A stretch of DNA of 64,000 nucleotides from Atlantibacter sp. RC6 (GCF_014193285.1 NZ_JACHZE010000007.1:62001-126000), one strand, 5' to 3'. Shown: positions 43,108 to 54,724, counted from the first letter of the stretch. Program-made: numbers and translations. The notes: generated from the letters alone by a model not told the origin.

Positions 43108-44886
43108 TCAGGCGCTTAACGTTTCATCCTGCCCGGCGGCAGCCAGCTCCTCGCCTGCCAGTTGCAGTTGATACATTTGCCAGTAGCGTCCCTGTTCCGC
43201 CAGCAGTTGCTGATGGGTGCCTCGTTCCACTGCCTGGCCGCGATGCAACACCAGAATGGTATCGGCATCCACAATGGTGGAGAGCCGGTGAGCGATCACC
43301 ACCAGTGTGGTGTGCTGACGGATCGCCGCCAGCGCCTGTTGAATCGCCTGCTCGGTGCCGGAGTCGATATTCGCGGTCGCTTCATCGAGGATCAGGATTT
43401 GCGGCGTTTCGACCAGTACCCGCGCCAGCGCCAATAGCTGCTTTTGGCCAACCGACAGATTGTTGCCCTGTTCGCCAAGGCGGGTATAGATGCCGTCGGG
43501 CAACGCGCGCGCCAGTTCAGCCAGTTGCACCGTTTCCAGCGCCTGCCACACCTGCGCTTCGCTGATATCCCGGCCCAGGGTGACGTTGGCGAAAAACGAG
43601 TCGGCCAGTACCACCGGGTCCTGCTGAACCATCGCGACGCCTTTACGCAATACGCTATGGCTGAGCGTAGAGAGCGGACGGCCGTCGAGGCGGATCTCGC
43701 CGCGCGTCAGCGGGTAATAACCCATCAGCAGGTTCGCCAGGGTACTTTTACCGCTGCCGGTATGGCCTACCAGCGCCACAAAGCTGCGTGGGGCGATATC
43801 CAGTGAAATGTCCTGGAGCACCAGCCGATCGCCGCGATAGGCAAACGAGACATCGTCAATGGCAATCGCGCCACTTTGCAGCGGACGCACATCGCTACCG
43901 TAGATCTGGCGCGGTCGGTCCATCAATTCAAAGACGCGTTCCCCCGCCACAACCGCCTGCTGTAGCATCGATTGTTGCGTGGTCAGTTCGATTAACGGCT
44001 CGTTTAAGCGGCCCAGATAGCTGATAAACGCATACAGCACCCCGACCTCAATCGTGCCTGCCGAGCTAAAGCCGAACAGCATCAGCAGCCCACACAGCAC
44101 CAGTGCCGAAAACAGGCTCAGCAGCGGGCGCAGCAAAAAGCCGTCCAGACGCAGGGTTTGCATGCGTGCTGTATAGTGCGAACGGCTGGCTTCGCCCATT
44201 CGCTCACCAAAACGCGCCTGCTGGCGGAACTGCTGGATCACGCTCATGCCCATGATCACTTCGTTAAAGCCGTCGTTGATGTCCGCGAGATAGGTGCGCA
44301 CCCGGCGTACAATCGGCGTGCTGAAGCGCTGGTAAATCACCATAACGATCAGCACCGCCGGGAAGATTGCCATGGCCACCAGCGCCATACGCCAGTCGAG
44401 GCTGAACATCGCCACCAGCATCGCGCCAATCAACGCGGCGCTGCGCAGCACCGTCGCTACCACGGTAACGTACAAATCGCGGATTACTTCGGTATCGTTA
44501 GTGACCCGGGAGATAAGCTGGCCGACCGGTTGGGTATCAAACTCACTCAGCGGCTGGCGCAGCGCGGCGTCCATCACGTCAGAACGCAGCTGTTGCACTA
44601 CCCCAACGGCAGCCTGGTTAAACAGGATCGATTGCCAGTAGTGCAGCCCCGCCGCCAGCAGTTGCAACAGAATATAGGCAGCGGCAAGCCCGGCCACCAG
44701 CCCCAGCGGCAGGCTGTTTTTCGCCACCATGTTATCGATGAAATAACTGATTAATGCCGGGCCGCTCACTTCCGCCGCGGCGGCAATCCACAGCATCACC
44801 ACGGCCATCGAGAGCGGTTTACGCCACGGGCTGCCGTAAGCCAGCAGACGTTTTAAGGTCGGCCACAGTTGAGCAGGCTTATCCAT
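43108..44886 (-). CDS. mdlB: MdlB, ABC exporter half-transporter
   Basis: A 592-residue ABC exporter with six N-terminal membrane helices and a C-terminal ATPase: Walker [11 protein letters not shown] near residue 375, signature [12 protein letters not shown], and Walker B with catalytic Glu [12 protein letters not shown]. It pairs with MdlA; the start overlaps the mdlA stop by 8 bp, implying co-translation. The substrate is unknown. It is full length. Confidence 0.95.
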   Translation of the reverse strand: MDKPAQLWPTLKRLLAYGSPWRKPLSMAVVMLWIAAAAEVSGPALISYFIDNMVAKNSLPLGLVAGLAAAYILLQLLAAGLHYWQSILFNQAAVGVVQQLRSDVMDAALRQPLSEFDTQPVGQLISRVTNDTEVIRDLYVTVVATVLRSAALIGAMLVAMFSLDWRMALVAMAIFPAVLIVMVIYQRFSTPIVRRVRTYLADINDGFNEVIMGMSVIQQFRQQARFGERMGEASRSHYTARMQTLRLDGFLLRPLLSLFSALVLCGLLMLFGFSSAGTIEVGVLYAFISYLGRLNEPLIELTTQQSMLQQAVVAGERVFELMDRPRQIYGSDVRPLQSGAIAIDDVSFAYRGDRLVLQDISLDIAPRSFVALVGHTGSGKSTLANLLMGYYPLTRGEIRLDGRPLSTLSHSVLRKGVAMVQQDPVVLADSFFANVTLGRDISEAQVWQALETVQLAELARALPDGIYTRLGEQGNNLSVGQKQLLALARVLVETPQILILDEATANIDSGTEQAIQQALAAIRQHTTLVVIAHRLSTIVDADTILVLHRGQAVERGTHQQLLAEQGRYWQMYQLQLAGEELAAAGQDETLSA

Positions 44887-46648
44887 TCACGGCCTCCTCA
44901 CGTTCCGGCTCGTCGTCCAGCGCCGCTTCAATTTGCTGATAGCGATACATATCGCGATACCAGCCAGGCTGGGCGGCCAGCGCATCGTGCTCGCCGCGCT
45001 GGGCGATATGGCCCTGTTGCAACACGACGATTTCATCCGCCTCGGTTAACGCCGACAGGCGATGCGCGCTGATAATCACCGTCCGGCCCTCTCCCCAGTG
45101 ATGCAGATTATGAAGAATTTGATGTTCGGTGCGCCCGTCCACCGCCGAGAGCGCGTCATCAAGGATCAGGATTTCGGCGTTCAGCAGCAGTGCCCGGGCA
45201 ATAGAAATCCGCTGTTTCTGCCCGCCGGAGAGCATTACGCCCCGCTCGCCGACTTCAGTGTCATAGCCCTGGGGCAGACGCAGAATATCGTCATGCACGC
45301 AGGCCAGCTTCGCTACATGCTCAATCTCCTGCCGGGTAGCGCCGGGATGACCCAGTGCGATATTGCTCGCCACAGTGTCGGAGAATAAAAACGGCGTTTG
45401 ATTGACCACCGCCAGCCGGCTACGCCAGGAATCAAGTTGCAGCGCGGTAAGGGGGATATCATGGAAGCGGATTTCACCCTGGTCGACATCGAAATGGCGC
45501 TGGATCAGCGACAGCACGGTACTTTTCCCCGCGCCGGTCGGGCCGCAAATCCCCAGCATCTGGCCAGGCCTGAGCGTCAGAGTGATATTGTTCAACGTCG
45601 GTTTCGAGGCTTGCGGATAAGTAAATTCACGGATCGCCACGTTCAGCACGCCGCGGCCTGCCGGGACATCGCGATCGCCGTCGTTCACCACCGGCGCTTC
45701 CGCCAGCATAGCCCGAATACGGCTGTACGCCGCGCTGCCGCGTTCGACAATGTTGAACATCCAGGCCAGCGCCAGCATCGGCCAAATCATCAGGCCGAGG
45801 TACATCATAAAGCTGGTGAGCTGCCCCAGGGTGAGCGAGCCGTTGATCACCATCCAGCTTCCGCCGCCAATCGCCAGCAGATTCGCCATGCCGATGGCGA
45901 TATAAATAGTTGGATCGAAGCGCGCATCCACTCTGGCGACGCGCAGGTTTTTTTGGCCGGTATCGCGGGCGTCTTCGGCAAACAGCCCCGACTGGCGGTC
46001 TTCCAGCCCGAAGGCTTTGATCATTCGGATGCTGGTTAAGCTCTCCTGGGTGCGGTCATTGAGCGATGAAAATGCCGCCTGCGCCGCTTTAAAGCGGCTG
46101 TGCAACTGGTCGCCGTAGCGTTTAATCACCAGCGCCATAATTGGCATCGGCAGCAGCGCCAGTAGCGTCAGTTGCCAGCTGATTTGGGTGCTCATCACCA
46201 CCAGCACCACGCACCCCATCACCAGCGAATCCACCAGCGTCAGCACCCCCTCCCCGGCGGCGAATACCACCCGGTCAACATCATTAGTGGCGCGCGCCAT
46301 TAAGTCCCCGGTGCGGTGACGCAGGTAAAACTCAGGATGCTGACGGCTCAATTGACGATAAAAATCCTCGCGCAGCTCAACCGCCAGTTGGTAGGACGCG
46401 CCGAACAGCAGCACACGCCAGACATAGCGCAGCAGATAGACAATCACCGCGACGGCCACCATCAGCCCCAGCCACTGAAATATCTGGCCGGCGGTGAAAT
46501 GGTTTCGGGTGACGCCATCCACGATGATGCCCACCACACGCGGTGGGATCAGTTGCAGGATCGCGATGATAATCAGCAGGCACACCGCGCCGAGATAGCG
46601 TCGCCACTCCCGGGTGAAATACCAGCGTAATTGAGCAAATAATCGCAC
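44879..46648 (-). CDS. mdlA: MdlA, ABC exporter half-transporter
   Basis: A 589-residue partner of MdlB with the same layout: Walker [11 protein letters not shown], signature [14 protein letters not shown], and Walker [13 protein letters not shown]. Here Asp replaces the catalytic Glu that MdlB keeps, so one ATP site of the heterodimer is degenerate. Such asymmetric pairs are typical of heterodimeric exporters. It follows decR on the same strand, 62 bp away. Confidence 0.94.
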   Translation of the reverse strand: MRLFAQLRWYFTREWRRYLGAVCLLIIIAILQLIPPRVVGIIVDGVTRNHFTAGQIFQWLGLMVAVAVIVYLLRYVWRVLLFGASYQLAVELREDFYRQLSRQHPEFYLRHRTGDLMARATNDVDRVVFAAGEGVLTLVDSLVMGCVVLVVMSTQISWQLTLLALLPMPIMALVIKRYGDQLHSRFKAAQAAFSSLNDRTQESLTSIRMIKAFGLEDRQSGLFAEDARDTGQKNLRVARVDARFDPTIYIAIGMANLLAIGGGSWMVINGSLTLGQLTSFMMYLGLMIWPMLALAWMFNIVERGSAAYSRIRAMLAEAPVVNDGDRDVPAGRGVLNVAIREFTYPQASKPTLNNITLTLRPGQMLGICGPTGAGKSTVLSLIQRHFDVDQGEIRFHDIPLTALQLDSWRSRLAVVNQTPFLFSDTVASNIALGHPGATRQEIEHVAKLACVHDDILRLPQGYDTEVGERGVMLSGGQKQRISIARALLLNAEILILDDALSAVDGRTEHQILHNLHHWGEGRTVIISAHRLSALTEADEIVVLQQGHIAQRGEHDALAAQPGWYRDMYRYQQIEAALDDEPEREEAVNG

Positions 46649-46710
46649 GTAATAAATTCCTGATTGGCTTGCTGTTCGGTCGATTGCAGGTGATTGACGT
46701 GATGGTGGCG

Positions 46711-47172
46711 TTAACCGTCTAACGGCAAGGCAGTGGTATATTTTATCTGTTCCATGGCAAAACTGGAGGTGACATCTGATAAGCCGGGAACCTGGTTCAC
46801 CAGACGCTTATAAAAATCATCGAAACGCTTCATATCCGCGACCTGAACGCGCATCAAATAATCGTATTCACCAGCCATCCGCCAGAACCCGAGCACCTCA
46901 GGCATCCGGGAAACCACGGCGACAAACTGGCTGTACCATTCGCTGCTGTGGTGCTGGGTCTTAATCAGCACAAACGCCGTAAGGCCCAGATTGAGTTTTT
47001 CCGGGTCGAGCAGCGCCACGCGCCCCTGAATAATGCCCTCATCTTCCAGGCGTTTGAGGCGTTTCCAGCAGGGCGTGGTTGTCAGATTAACGGCATCCGC
47101 CAGCGCCTGCAAAGAGAGCGTGCAGTCATTCTGCAACAGCGAAAGCAGTTTGCGGTCAATTTTATCTATCAT
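46711..47172 (-). CDS. decR: DecR, Lrp-family cysteine-responsive activator
   Basis: A 153-residue Lrp/AsnC regulator (YbaO). The HTH is in [20 protein letters not shown] and then [11 protein letters not shown]; the C-terminal RAM domain carries [13 protein letters not shown]. In E. coli it activates cysteine desulfidase genes when cysteine is high. Here it is divergent from a cysteine desulfhydrase-like gene, with 115 bp between starts, which points to direct local control. Confidence 0.92.
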   Translation of the reverse strand: MIDKIDRKLLSLLQNDCTLSLQALADAVNLTTTPCWKRLKRLEDEGIIQGRVALLDPEKLNLGLTAFVLIKTQHHSSEWYSQFVAVVSRMPEVLGFWRMAGEYDYLMRVQVADMKRFDDFYKRLVNQVPGLSDVTSSFAMEQIKYTTALPLDG

Positions 47173-47287
47173 TTGCGAGATACATAGAAAGATTTTCTCT
47201 CATTGCGCCAAATCATGCGGAAAATAGCAACTCTTTTTCCTGGACTTTGTTTTACGCTAGGCACAAATTGATAAATGGATACACCTC

Positions 47288-48334
47288 ATGACCAGCGCCT
47301 GGGTAAATCACGCCATTAGCGAAATCAACGCCGACTTTCAGCGTTCCGCCGACACCCATTTGATTCGCCTTTCCCTGCCCGCGTTTCCGGGCATTCATTT
47401 GTATCTGAAAGATGAAAGCACCCATCCGACCGGCAGCCTGAAGCACCGCCTGGCGCGCTCGCTTTTTCTGTACGGGCTGTGCAACGGGTGGATCAAAGAA
47501 GGCACGCCGATTATCGAGGCGTCATCCGGTTCGACTGCCGTATCAGAAGCCTATTTCGCCCGGCTGCTGGGATTGCCGTTTATCGCCGTGATGCCCGCCT
47601 GCACCGCGAAGCGCAAGGTAGAGCAAATCGCCTTTTACGGCGGTCGCTGCCATTTTGTCGAGAGCGCCTGTGAGATTTATGATGCCTCAGAAATGCTGGC
47701 AAAAGAGCTCAACGGCCATTATATGGATCAATTCACCTATGCCGAGCGCGCAACCGACTGGCGCGGAAATAACAACATCGCTGACAGTATTTTCCGCCAG
47801 ATGGCGAGCGAGCCTTATCCGGTACCCGACTATGTGGTGATGAGCGCCGGAACCGGCGGGACTTCAGCGACCATTGGCCGCTATCTGCGCTATCAGGGCC
47901 ATTCCACGCAGCTGATGGTGGTCGACCCGCAAAACTCGGTGTTCTTCGATTACTGGCAGAGCCGCGACGCGACGCTGAAAAGCCCTGTCGGCAGTAAAAT
48001 TGAAGGCATTGGCCGCCCGCGCGTCGAGCCGTCGTTTATCCCGGCGGTGATTGACGACATGCTGCGCGTGCCGGATGCGGCAAGCGTGGCGACCAGCCAC
48101 TGGCTGGAGACCGTTCTTGGCCGTAAAGTCGGCGCATCTACCGGTACTAACGTCTGGGGCGCGCTACAGTTGGCGGCAAAAATGCGCGATGAGGGGCGCA
48201 AAGGGGCGATAGTTACCCTGCTGTGCGACAGTGGCGAGCGCTATCTGGAGACGTACTACAACCCGCAGTGGGTCGAGCAGAACATTGGCGATTTAGCACC
48301 CTGGCAGGCAGAGATCGCTCGACTGACGGCATAA
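47288..48334 (+). CDS. PLP-dependent cysteine desulfhydrase-like enzyme (CcdA-like)
   Basis: A 348-residue fold-type II PLP enzyme of the cysteine synthase group. The PLP lysine is in HPTGSLKHRLARSLF near residue 53, the substrate loop in EASSGSTAVSEAYF near 79, and the phosphate-binding segment in MSAGTGGTSATIGRY near 187. In Pantoea ananatis the related ccdA, next to an Lrp-type regulator, was described as a cysteine desulfhydrase; I rely on memory for that. The divergent decR supports a role in removing excess cysteine. It is not in the K-12 locus. Confidence 0.82.
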   Translation: MTSAWVNHAISEINADFQRSADTHLIRLSLPAFPGIHLYLKDESTHPTGSLKHRLARSLFLYGLCNGWIKEGTPIIEASSGSTAVSEAYFARLLGLPFIAVMPACTAKRKVEQIAFYGGRCHFVESACEIYDASEMLAKELNGHYMDQFTYAERATDWRGNNNIADSIFRQMASEPYPVPDYVVMSAGTGGTSATIGRYLRYQGHSTQLMVVDPQNSVFFDYWQSRDATLKSPVGSKIEGIGRPRVEPSFIPAVIDDMLRVPDAASVATSHWLETVLGRKVGASTGTNVWGALQLAAKMRDEGRKGAIVTLLCDSGERYLETYYNPQWVEQNIGDLAPWQAEIARLTA

Positions 48335-48359
48335 AAAAAGCCGGGGGATACCCGGCTTG
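48335..48359 (-). terminator. Terminator of cof, adjacent to the ccdA-like stop
   Basis: Arms AAGCCGGG (48338-48345) and CCCGGCTT, with a short GGATA-type loop. Seven A precede it, giving a U-run on the minus strand. It lies between convergent genes. Confidence 0.82.
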
Positions 48360-48373
48360 CTGGAATGGCCTCG

Positions 48374-49192
48374 TCATTCGGGGGAATAAGTCAGGTTTGG
48401 AAAGTCCAGCCAATGAGTCAAATAGTGTGAAACCGCCTGGCTGCTGCAATGGCCGATCACCGGCAAATGCGGCAACGCAGCTTTTAATTGCGCCATGGCG
48501 TTACCCATGATGAAGCCGTAGCCTACGGCTTCGAGCATTTCGCGATCGTTCATGGCATCGCCAAACGCCATACACTCCTCCAGCCCATAACCGAGGTGCT
48601 GGCTCAATACCGCCAGCGCGGCGCCTTTGTTGCACCCTACCGGCAGAACCTCCAGACAGTGATGCGCTGAGAAACAGAGATGCGCTTTATCGCCGAGGGC
48701 TTCGTTAAGCTGAATGCGCAGGCGGCAGAGATCATCATGCTCGCCGCAGAAGCAAATCTTGGTGACCTGATGTGCCGGAATGCGTTTTACATCGCAAACC
48801 TGGTAGCGAAAGCCGGTAAACAAGTGGGCATTAAGCAGCTCCGGCAGATCATTTTGCGTGAACCAGCCGTCGTCGTTAAACACGTGCATCGAGGATTCAG
48901 TTTCCCAGTGGCTGTGGATCACGAGTTCCGCCACTTCCGGCGCAAGGTCGGCGTGATGCAGCAACTCGCCCTGATAACTATGGATGCGGGTGCCGTTACC
49001 GGTAATCAGAAAGGCGTCGAGGGAGAGATCGGTAAGCAGATGGCGCATTTCCAGGGCATGCCGCCCGGTAGCAAAAGCTAAAGTAATGTCGCGTTCGCGC
49101 AGGCGATTCAGGGTTTTCAGGGTTTGTTCGCCCAGCAAATGGTCCGGCATCAGCAGGGTGCCGTCCATATCAAATGCAGCCAGTCGCGCCAT
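48374..49192 (-). CDS. cof: Cof, HMP-PP / sugar phosphatase (HAD family)
   Basis: A 272-residue HAD-IIB phosphatase. The nucleophile motif is [11 protein letters not shown] at residues 7-17; the basic residue is in the [13 protein letters not shown] segment, and the acidic motif is [12 protein letters not shown]. In E. coli Cof hydrolyses a thiamine precursor pyrophosphate and is active on sugar phosphates. It is divergent from ybaE as in K-12. Confidence 0.95.
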   Translation of the reverse strand: MARLAAFDMDGTLLMPDHLLGEQTLKTLNRLRERDITLAFATGRHALEMRHLLTDLSLDAFLITGNGTRIHSYQGELLHHADLAPEVAELVIHSHWETESSMHVFNDDGWFTQNDLPELLNAHLFTGFRYQVCDVKRIPAHQVTKICFCGEHDDLCRLRIQLNEALGDKAHLCFSAHHCLEVLPVGCNKGAALAVLSQHLGYGLEECMAFGDAMNDREMLEAVGYGFIMGNAMAQLKAALPHLPVIGHCSSQAVSHYLTHWLDFPNLTYSPE

Positions 49193-49290
49193 GGTTGTCC
49201 GCTCTCACATAATCTCACACAGCCTGAAGTATCGCCTGGCATATGCGGAACAAATAGTGAATACTTTCCAAAATTTGTTCCGGATTTACT

Positions 49291-50991
49291 ATGCGACTCG
49301 TTAATCGGCTCAATCAGTTTCAGCGTCTCTGGCAACCTTCCGCAGGCGCCCCCCAGCGGGCGACCGTGGCGGAGCTGGCCGAACGCTGTTTTTGCAGCGA
49401 ACGGCATATCCGCACCCTGTTGCGCCAGCTGGAATCAGCAGGCTGGCTGCGTTGGCAGGCGCAGGCCGGGCGTGGAAAGCGCGGCGATTTAACCTTCCAT
49501 GTTACACCCGAGCAGGTGCGCGCCGGGATGATGGAGCAGGTGCTCAATCGCGGCCAGCATAAAAACGCGCTGGAGCTGGCGCAGCTTGCCCCCGATCAGT
49601 TACGTCATTTATTGCAGCCATTTCTTGGCGGCCAGTGGCAAAACGATACCCCTACACTGCGTATACCCTACTACCGCCCTCTGGAGCCGTTAACGCCAGG
49701 CTTTTTACCGGGCCGCGCCGAGCAACATCTGGCCGGGCAAATATTTTCGGGGCTGACGCGTTTCGATGATGAGGGCGAATATCCGGTTGGCGATTTGGCG
49801 CACCACTGGCGTATCTCGCAAGACGGGCTGTGTTGGGATTTTTATCTGCGCTCCACATTGCACTGGCACAACGGCAAACCGGTGGAAACGCAGCAGTTGC
49901 AGCGGGCGCTTCAGTCGCTGCTGGCGGATCGGGAAATCGCCCGGCTGTTTGCCAGCGTGGCCCAGTTGGAGATGATTCATGCCCAGTGCCTGCGTATTAA
50001 ATTGCATCGCCCGGATTACTGGCTGGCGCACCGCTTAGCGCTATATTGCAGCCGTCTGGCTCATCCGGACGAACCGGAAATCGGCAGTGGGCCGTTTCGG
50101 CTGGCGCGCTTTGAAGCAGATTTGGTGCGCCTGGAAAGCCACGAGTTCTGGCATCTCAGCCATCCGCTGCTGAAGGCGGTGGAGTTTTGGATCACGCCGC
50201 AACTTTTCGATCGGGAGATGGGCAACAGCTGTCGTCACCCGGTACAGATCGCCATTGGCCAGCAGGATGAACTGGTCCATTTGCGGCCGGTCAGCAACAG
50301 CATCAGCCTCGGGTTTTGCTATCTGGCGCTGCGTCAGGAAGGGAAATTATCGCCGGCGCAATCCCGTTACCTGATTGACCTGATCCATCACAGCGGCATG
50401 CTGGATACGCTGCCGCTGGATGAAGGGCTGATCACCCCCAGCAGCGAAATGCTGCCCGGCTGGCGGCTTCCTGAATGGAATTGTGAAGAAACCGCGCTAC
50501 CCGCTTCGCTAACCCTTGTGTATCACCTGCCGGTAGAACTGCATGCCATGGCGGAACAGCTTACACGTTATCTGGCGGACAAAGGCTGTGAACTGACGGT
50601 GCATTTTCATCCGGCAAAAACCTGGCACGGTTGCCAGCAACTGGGCGAGGCGGATTTAGTCATGGGCGATCGACTTATCGGCGAGTCCCCGGCTTTTACG
50701 CTTGAGCAGTGGCTGCGCTGCGATAATCTCTGGCCGCAGGTGCTTACCGCGCGTCAGATCGCTCATTTACAGGACACGCTTGACGCGGTGCAGCGTCAGC
50801 CGGATGAAGCTCAGCGCCGGGAAGGGATGCGCGAGGTCTATACCACGTTGATGCAGGACGCCGCGATCACGCCGCTGTTTAATTATCGCTATCAGGTTAG
50901 CGCGCCGCCGGGCATCAATGGTATTCGCATGAATGCCCGTGGCTGGTTCGATTTTACCCGCGCCTGGCTCCCGCCGCCGGGTACACAGTGA
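49291..50991 (+). CDS. ybaE: YbaE, SgrR-family transcriptional regulator
   Basis: A 566-residue protein with an N-terminal SgrR-type winged helix (VAELAERCFCSERHIRTLLR, residues 25-44) followed by a long SBP_bac_5-like solute-binding domain (ADLVRLESHEFWHLSHPLLK and GSGPFRLARFEA-like block). The combined layout matches YbaE of E. coli. The ligand and targets are unknown. It lies upstream of queC but with its own terminator-free 70 bp gap. Confidence 0.9.
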   Translation: MRLVNRLNQFQRLWQPSAGAPQRATVAELAERCFCSERHIRTLLRQLESAGWLRWQAQAGRGKRGDLTFHVTPEQVRAGMMEQVLNRGQHKNALELAQLAPDQLRHLLQPFLGGQWQNDTPTLRIPYYRPLEPLTPGFLPGRAEQHLAGQIFSGLTRFDDEGEYPVGDLAHHWRISQDGLCWDFYLRSTLHWHNGKPVETQQLQRALQSLLADREIARLFASVAQLEMIHAQCLRIKLHRPDYWLAHRLALYCSRLAHPDEPEIGSGPFRLARFEADLVRLESHEFWHLSHPLLKAVEFWITPQLFDREMGNSCRHPVQIAIGQQDELVHLRPVSNSISLGFCYLALRQEGKLSPAQSRYLIDLIHHSGMLDTLPLDEGLITPSSEMLPGWRLPEWNCEETALPASLTLVYHLPVELHAMAEQLTRYLADKGCELTVHFHPAKTWHGCQQLGEADLVMGDRLIGESPAFTLEQWLRCDNLWPQVLTARQIAHLQDTLDAVQRQPDEAQRREGMREVYTTLMQDAAITPLFNYRYQVSAPPGINGIRMNARGWFDFTRAWLPPPGTQ

Positions 50992-51061
50992 AGAAGCTGG
51001 TGGCGCTAAGCCAACGGCGCTACCCTATGCGCCATCTATATAAGAGAACGAAAGGTTGACG

Positions 51062-51757
51062 ATGAAACGTGCCGTTGTGGTATTTAGCGGTGGACAAGAC
51101 TCCACTACCTGCCTGATTCAGGCGCTGCATCAATATGATGAGGTGCATTGCGTCACATTCGATTATGGACAACGCCATCGCGCTGAAATCGAGATTGCCC
51201 AGCAACTGGCGGTCAAACTGGGCGCCCGGGCACATAAAACCCTGGACGTCGGATTGCTCAACGAACTGGCGGTAAGCAGCCTGACTCGCGACAGCATCCC
51301 GGTGCCGGATTACGATCCCGACGCCAGCGGCATTCCCAACACCTTTGTGCCTGGCCGCAATATTCTGTTTCTGACCCTGACGGCGATTTATGCGTATCAG
51401 GTACAGGCCGAAGCGATCATTACCGGCGTATGCGAAACGGATTTTTCGGGCTACCCGGATTGCCGTGATGAATTCGTCAAAGCGCTTCACCAGGCGGTAA
51501 ATTTAGGTATGGCCAGTAATATCCGTTTTGAAACGCCGCTGATGTGGCTGAATAAAGCCGAGACCTGGGCGCTGGCGGATCACTGGGGCAAACTGGATCT
51601 GGTACGCAACGAAACCCTGACCTGTTATAACGGTATTAAAGGCGACGGATGCGGCGAGTGTGCGGCCTGCAATCTGCGCGCCAATGGCCTGAATCACTAC
51701 CTTGCGGATAAAGTGGGCGTGATGGCCCAGATGAAACGTAAAACCGGTCTTAACTGA
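51062..51757 (+). CDS. queC: QueC, 7-cyano-7-deazaguanine synthase
   Basis: A 231-residue enzyme that makes preQ0 for queuosine tRNA modification, using ATP and ammonia. The PP-loop [13 protein letters not shown] is near residues 9-21. The C-terminal zinc site shows [23 protein letters not shown] two codons upstream is possible, but the ATG at 51062 gives the K-12 length. A terminator follows at 51763. Confidence 0.97.
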   Translation: MKRAVVVFSGGQDSTTCLIQALHQYDEVHCVTFDYGQRHRAEIEIAQQLAVKLGARAHKTLDVGLLNELAVSSLTRDSIPVPDYDPDASGIPNTFVPGRNILFLTLTAIYAYQVQAEAIITGVCETDFSGYPDCRDEFVKALHQAVNLGMASNIRFETPLMWLNKAETWALADHWGKLDLVRNETLTCYNGIKGDGCGECAACNLRANGLNHYLADKVGVMAQMKRKTGLN

Positions 51758-51762
51758 TAATC

Positions 51763-51785
51763 AGGGCGGGTACCCGCCCTTTTTA
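51763..51785 (+). terminator. Terminator of queC
   Basis: Self-complementary AGGGCGGGTACCCGCCCT at 51763-51780 followed by five T. It abuts the fadM stop at 51786. Confidence 0.88.
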
Positions 51786-52190
51786 TTATGCCTTGCCGAC
51801 CATGGCCTCCAGACGTTCGCGCAATTCCCCCTCCAGCGGCAACGCCTTCTGGGTGCTCAGGTCGATGCAGACAAAGGTGATTTGCGCGTCCGCCACCACC
51901 TGCCCTTCCGGTTCAAGCGTAATCACCTGGCTCAGAATGCCGCTTTTGCCATTTAACTGCTGCACCTGGCTGGTGACCTTCAGTAAATCGCCCAACACTG
52001 CCGGTCGCCGATAGTTGATGTTGATATTCACCACCACAAAAGCGATACGGTTAGCCGTCATCCACTGAAAGCCTTCCTCCTGTTCCAGCCCATCCCAACG
52101 CGCCTCTTCAAGAAATTCGAGATAGCGGGCATTGTTGACGTGTTGATAAACATCCAGGTGATAACCGCGAACTTTAATGTGTGTCTGCAT
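51786..52190 (-). CDS. fadM: FadM, long-chain acyl-CoA thioesterase
   Basis: A 134-residue hotdog-fold thioesterase (YbaW). The start MQTHIKVRGYHLDVYQHVNN contains the hotdog catalytic Asp-His region (LDVYQHVNNARYLEFLEEAR). In E. coli it clears acyl-CoA formed during beta-oxidation of unsaturated fatty acids and is FadR controlled. A longer start 18 codons upstream lacks support. It converges on queC. Confidence 0.92.
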   Translation of the reverse strand: MQTHIKVRGYHLDVYQHVNNARYLEFLEEARWDGLEQEEGFQWMTANRIAFVVVNININYRRPAVLGDLLKVTSQVQQLNGKSGILSQVITLEPEGQVVADAQITFVCIDLSTQKALPLEGELRERLEAMVGKA

Positions 52191-52340
52191 AGCGCAAGGG
52201 CCCTTGTTATCGCCGCGTGGGTTTCGCTTCGGAGGCGTAAACACAGCGGTTTATTTTATGAGAGTAAGAGGTCACACCACTGGTATGACCTCATTATCCT
52301 GGCAAAAATTGACAACTCTGCAAGGTCCCGGCACTGGCGG

Positions 52341-52739
<399 letters not shown>

Positions 52740-52785
52740 TTATCGACCCAGGAGAAACACCACAAACAGCGAATATCAGAAATGG

Positions 52786-52808
52786 AAAAGGCCGCGAAAG
52801 CGGCCTTT
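52786..52808 (-). terminator. Terminator of ppiD
   Basis: Arms AAAGGCCGC and GCGGCCTTT with a GAAA loop at 52787-52808 or so. On the minus strand the stem is followed by UUUUCC. It lies between ppiD and ybaV. Confidence 0.85.
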
Positions 52809-52849
52809 GAGGTTTGCATGAAATTGCAAATATGTGCGAGAAGTCTCGA

Positions 52850-54724
52850 TTATTGCTGCTGTTCGACGATGTCGCCCATTTTGATTTTTGCTTCTTTACG
52901 CAGATTGGTCATCAGTGCGTCGAAGGCGATTTGCGCATTGTTTTGAGTAATGCCCTGGGTCATCGCTTTTTTCTGCTCTTCCGGCAGCGTACCGCTCCGC
53001 ACTTCGTCCAGCGCCACCAGCACAACGTTGCCCTGCATATCGTTAGCCACGCCGTAAGACGGTTTATCTTTAGACGGTAGCGGCAGCGCAAACGCAGCCT
53101 GGGAAATCGGATCCTGACCGGTACGGCTCAGCGTTTTCTCAGCGCCAAAGCTCAGACCTGCGGCTTTCAGCGCATCGTCGCCTTTACCCGCTTTCAGTTC
53201 GTTGATCAGCTTATCGGCATCCAGTTTCGCCTGCTGTTCCGCTTTCTGGTTTTTGATATCTGCAACCACCTGGTCACGCACGTCCGCCAGCGGTTTTACC
53301 GCTTCCGCTTTGTGCTCGGTGACACGCAGCACAAACGCGCGGTCGCCTTCCACGGTAATGATGTCGGAGTTGCTGCCCGGCGTGCCGTTTTCGCCGACCA
53401 GGCCGCCGTTAAAGATAGCGTCAGCCACCGGTTTGAAGTTCAGCTCTTCCGGCAGGGAATCGCGGCTGAACCAGCCGGTTTCCACCGCTTTCACACCGGC
53501 AACCTGCTCTGCGCCCGCCAGCGATTCGTTATCATTGCTCGCCGCATCGCTGACTTTCTGTTGCAGGGCGAAGAATGCGGTCACGCCTTTCTCCTGCTTC
53601 ACTTTCTCGGCAATGGCGTCACGCACTTCAGACAGCGGCTTAACCTTCGCCGGTTGAACGTCATCAAGACGCGCCACCAGGAAGCCAACCGAGGATTTGA
53701 TGACGCCGGAAATCTGGCCTTTCTCTTTCAGGCCGGCGTTTTTCAGCTCATCCGGGGTGGTGGCGTCTTCCAGCCAACCCATATCGCCGCCGTTGCGGGC
53801 AGAGATAATGTCGGAGGATTTCTCTTTCGCCAGGGTCGCGAAGTCAGAACCGGCTTTCAGGGCATCCAGCACCGCTTGCGCTTCTTCTTCCGTTTTGGTC
53901 TGGATGACGCTGTAGCGGTTACGCTGCGGCTGACCATACTGATCCTGATGCTGGTCGTACCAGGCCTGGATCTCTTCATCGCTGACGCTTTCGTTCATGG
54001 CAGCGGCATCCAGTTTGATGTAGCTGACACGGAACTGTTCCGGCGCGATAAAACGGTTTTTATTCTGCTCGTAGAAGCCATTGACCTCCGCGTCAGTCAC
54101 GGTTTGTTTCGCGGCCAGCGCGGCGACGTCGATCGTGGCTTCGCGCACGACGCGCTGCTGAGCGACCAGCGCCGCCAGCTCATCGGTTTCGTTCGCCAGC
54201 ATGAAATCAGTACCGACAACGGCGTTGATCAGCTGTTGGGTCATCAGCTGGTTACGCAATGATTGAGCGTACTGGTCCGGCGTCATGCCAATGTTGTTGA
54301 TGACGGCGGTATAACGGGCGTTATCAAATTTGCCATTGCTCTGGAAAGCGGGTTCTTTAAAGATCGCCTGTTTGATTTGATCGTCGCTGATGCCAAGACC
54401 GAGTTTTTTGGCGTATTGATCGAGCAACACTTCATCAATCATGCGCGACAGCACCTGCTGGCGCATGGCTTTCATGTAGTTTTCATTAGCAGCCAGTTCA
54501 GAAAACTGATCGCCCAACTGTTGCTGTTGACGATTGCGCTCGCTGGCGACCGCATTTTCAAACTGGGCGCGACCAATTTCCTGGCCGTTCACTTTCGCGG
54601 CGTAATTATTGTTACCGCCAATCAGGTAACCACTCACGCCGGTCAGAATGAACGACACGATAATGATACCGAAAATAATCTTGAGTACGACGCTGTTCGC
54701 GGCCGTACGTAAGTTGTCCATCAT
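52850..54724 (-). CDS. ppiD: PpiD, periplasmic chaperone with parvulin domain
   Basis: A 624-residue inner-membrane-anchored protein. One N-terminal membrane segment (KIIFGIIIVSFILTGVSGYL) is followed by a SurA-like chaperone region, then a parvulin-type domain near 265-355 (SVIQTKTEEEAQAVLDALKA and NGGDMGWLEDAT). In E. coli the domain is inactive as an isomerase, and PpiD joins YfgM at the Sec translocon. A start 24 codons upstream is disfavoured. Confidence 0.94.
   Translation of the reverse strand: MMDNLRTAANSVVLKIIFGIIIVSFILTGVSGYLIGGNNNYAAKVNGQEIGRAQFENAVASERNRQQQQLGDQFSELAANENYMKAMRQQVLSRMIDEVLLDQYAKKLGLGISDDQIKQAIFKEPAFQSNGKFDNARYTAVINNIGMTPDQYAQSLRNQLMTQQLINAVVGTDFMLANETDELAALVAQQRVVREATIDVAALAAKQTVTDAEVNGFYEQNKNRFIAPEQFRVSYIKLDAAAMNESVSDEEIQAWYDQHQDQYGQPQRNRYSVIQTKTEEEAQAVLDALKAGSDFATLAKEKSSDIISARNGGDMGWLEDATTPDELKNAGLKEKGQISGVIKSSVGFLVARLDDVQPAKVKPLSEVRDAIAEKVKQEKGVTAFFALQQKVSDAASNDNESLAGAEQVAGVKAVETGWFSRDSLPEELNFKPVADAIFNGGLVGENGTPGSNSDIITVEGDRAFVLRVTEHKAEAVKPLADVRDQVVADIKNQKAEQQAKLDADKLINELKAGKGDDALKAAGLSFGAEKTLSRTGQDPISQAAFALPLPSKDKPSYGVANDMQGNVVLVALDEVRSGTLPEEQKKAMTQGITQNNAQIAFDALMTNLRKEAKIKMGDIVEQQQ

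Noticed and set aside
43015-43110. Repetitive GCACC and GGTGC motifs as a possible repeat array or CRISPR remnant
   Set aside because: Spacing is irregular and the units match NtrC half-sites in front of glnK; no conserved repeat-spacer unit.
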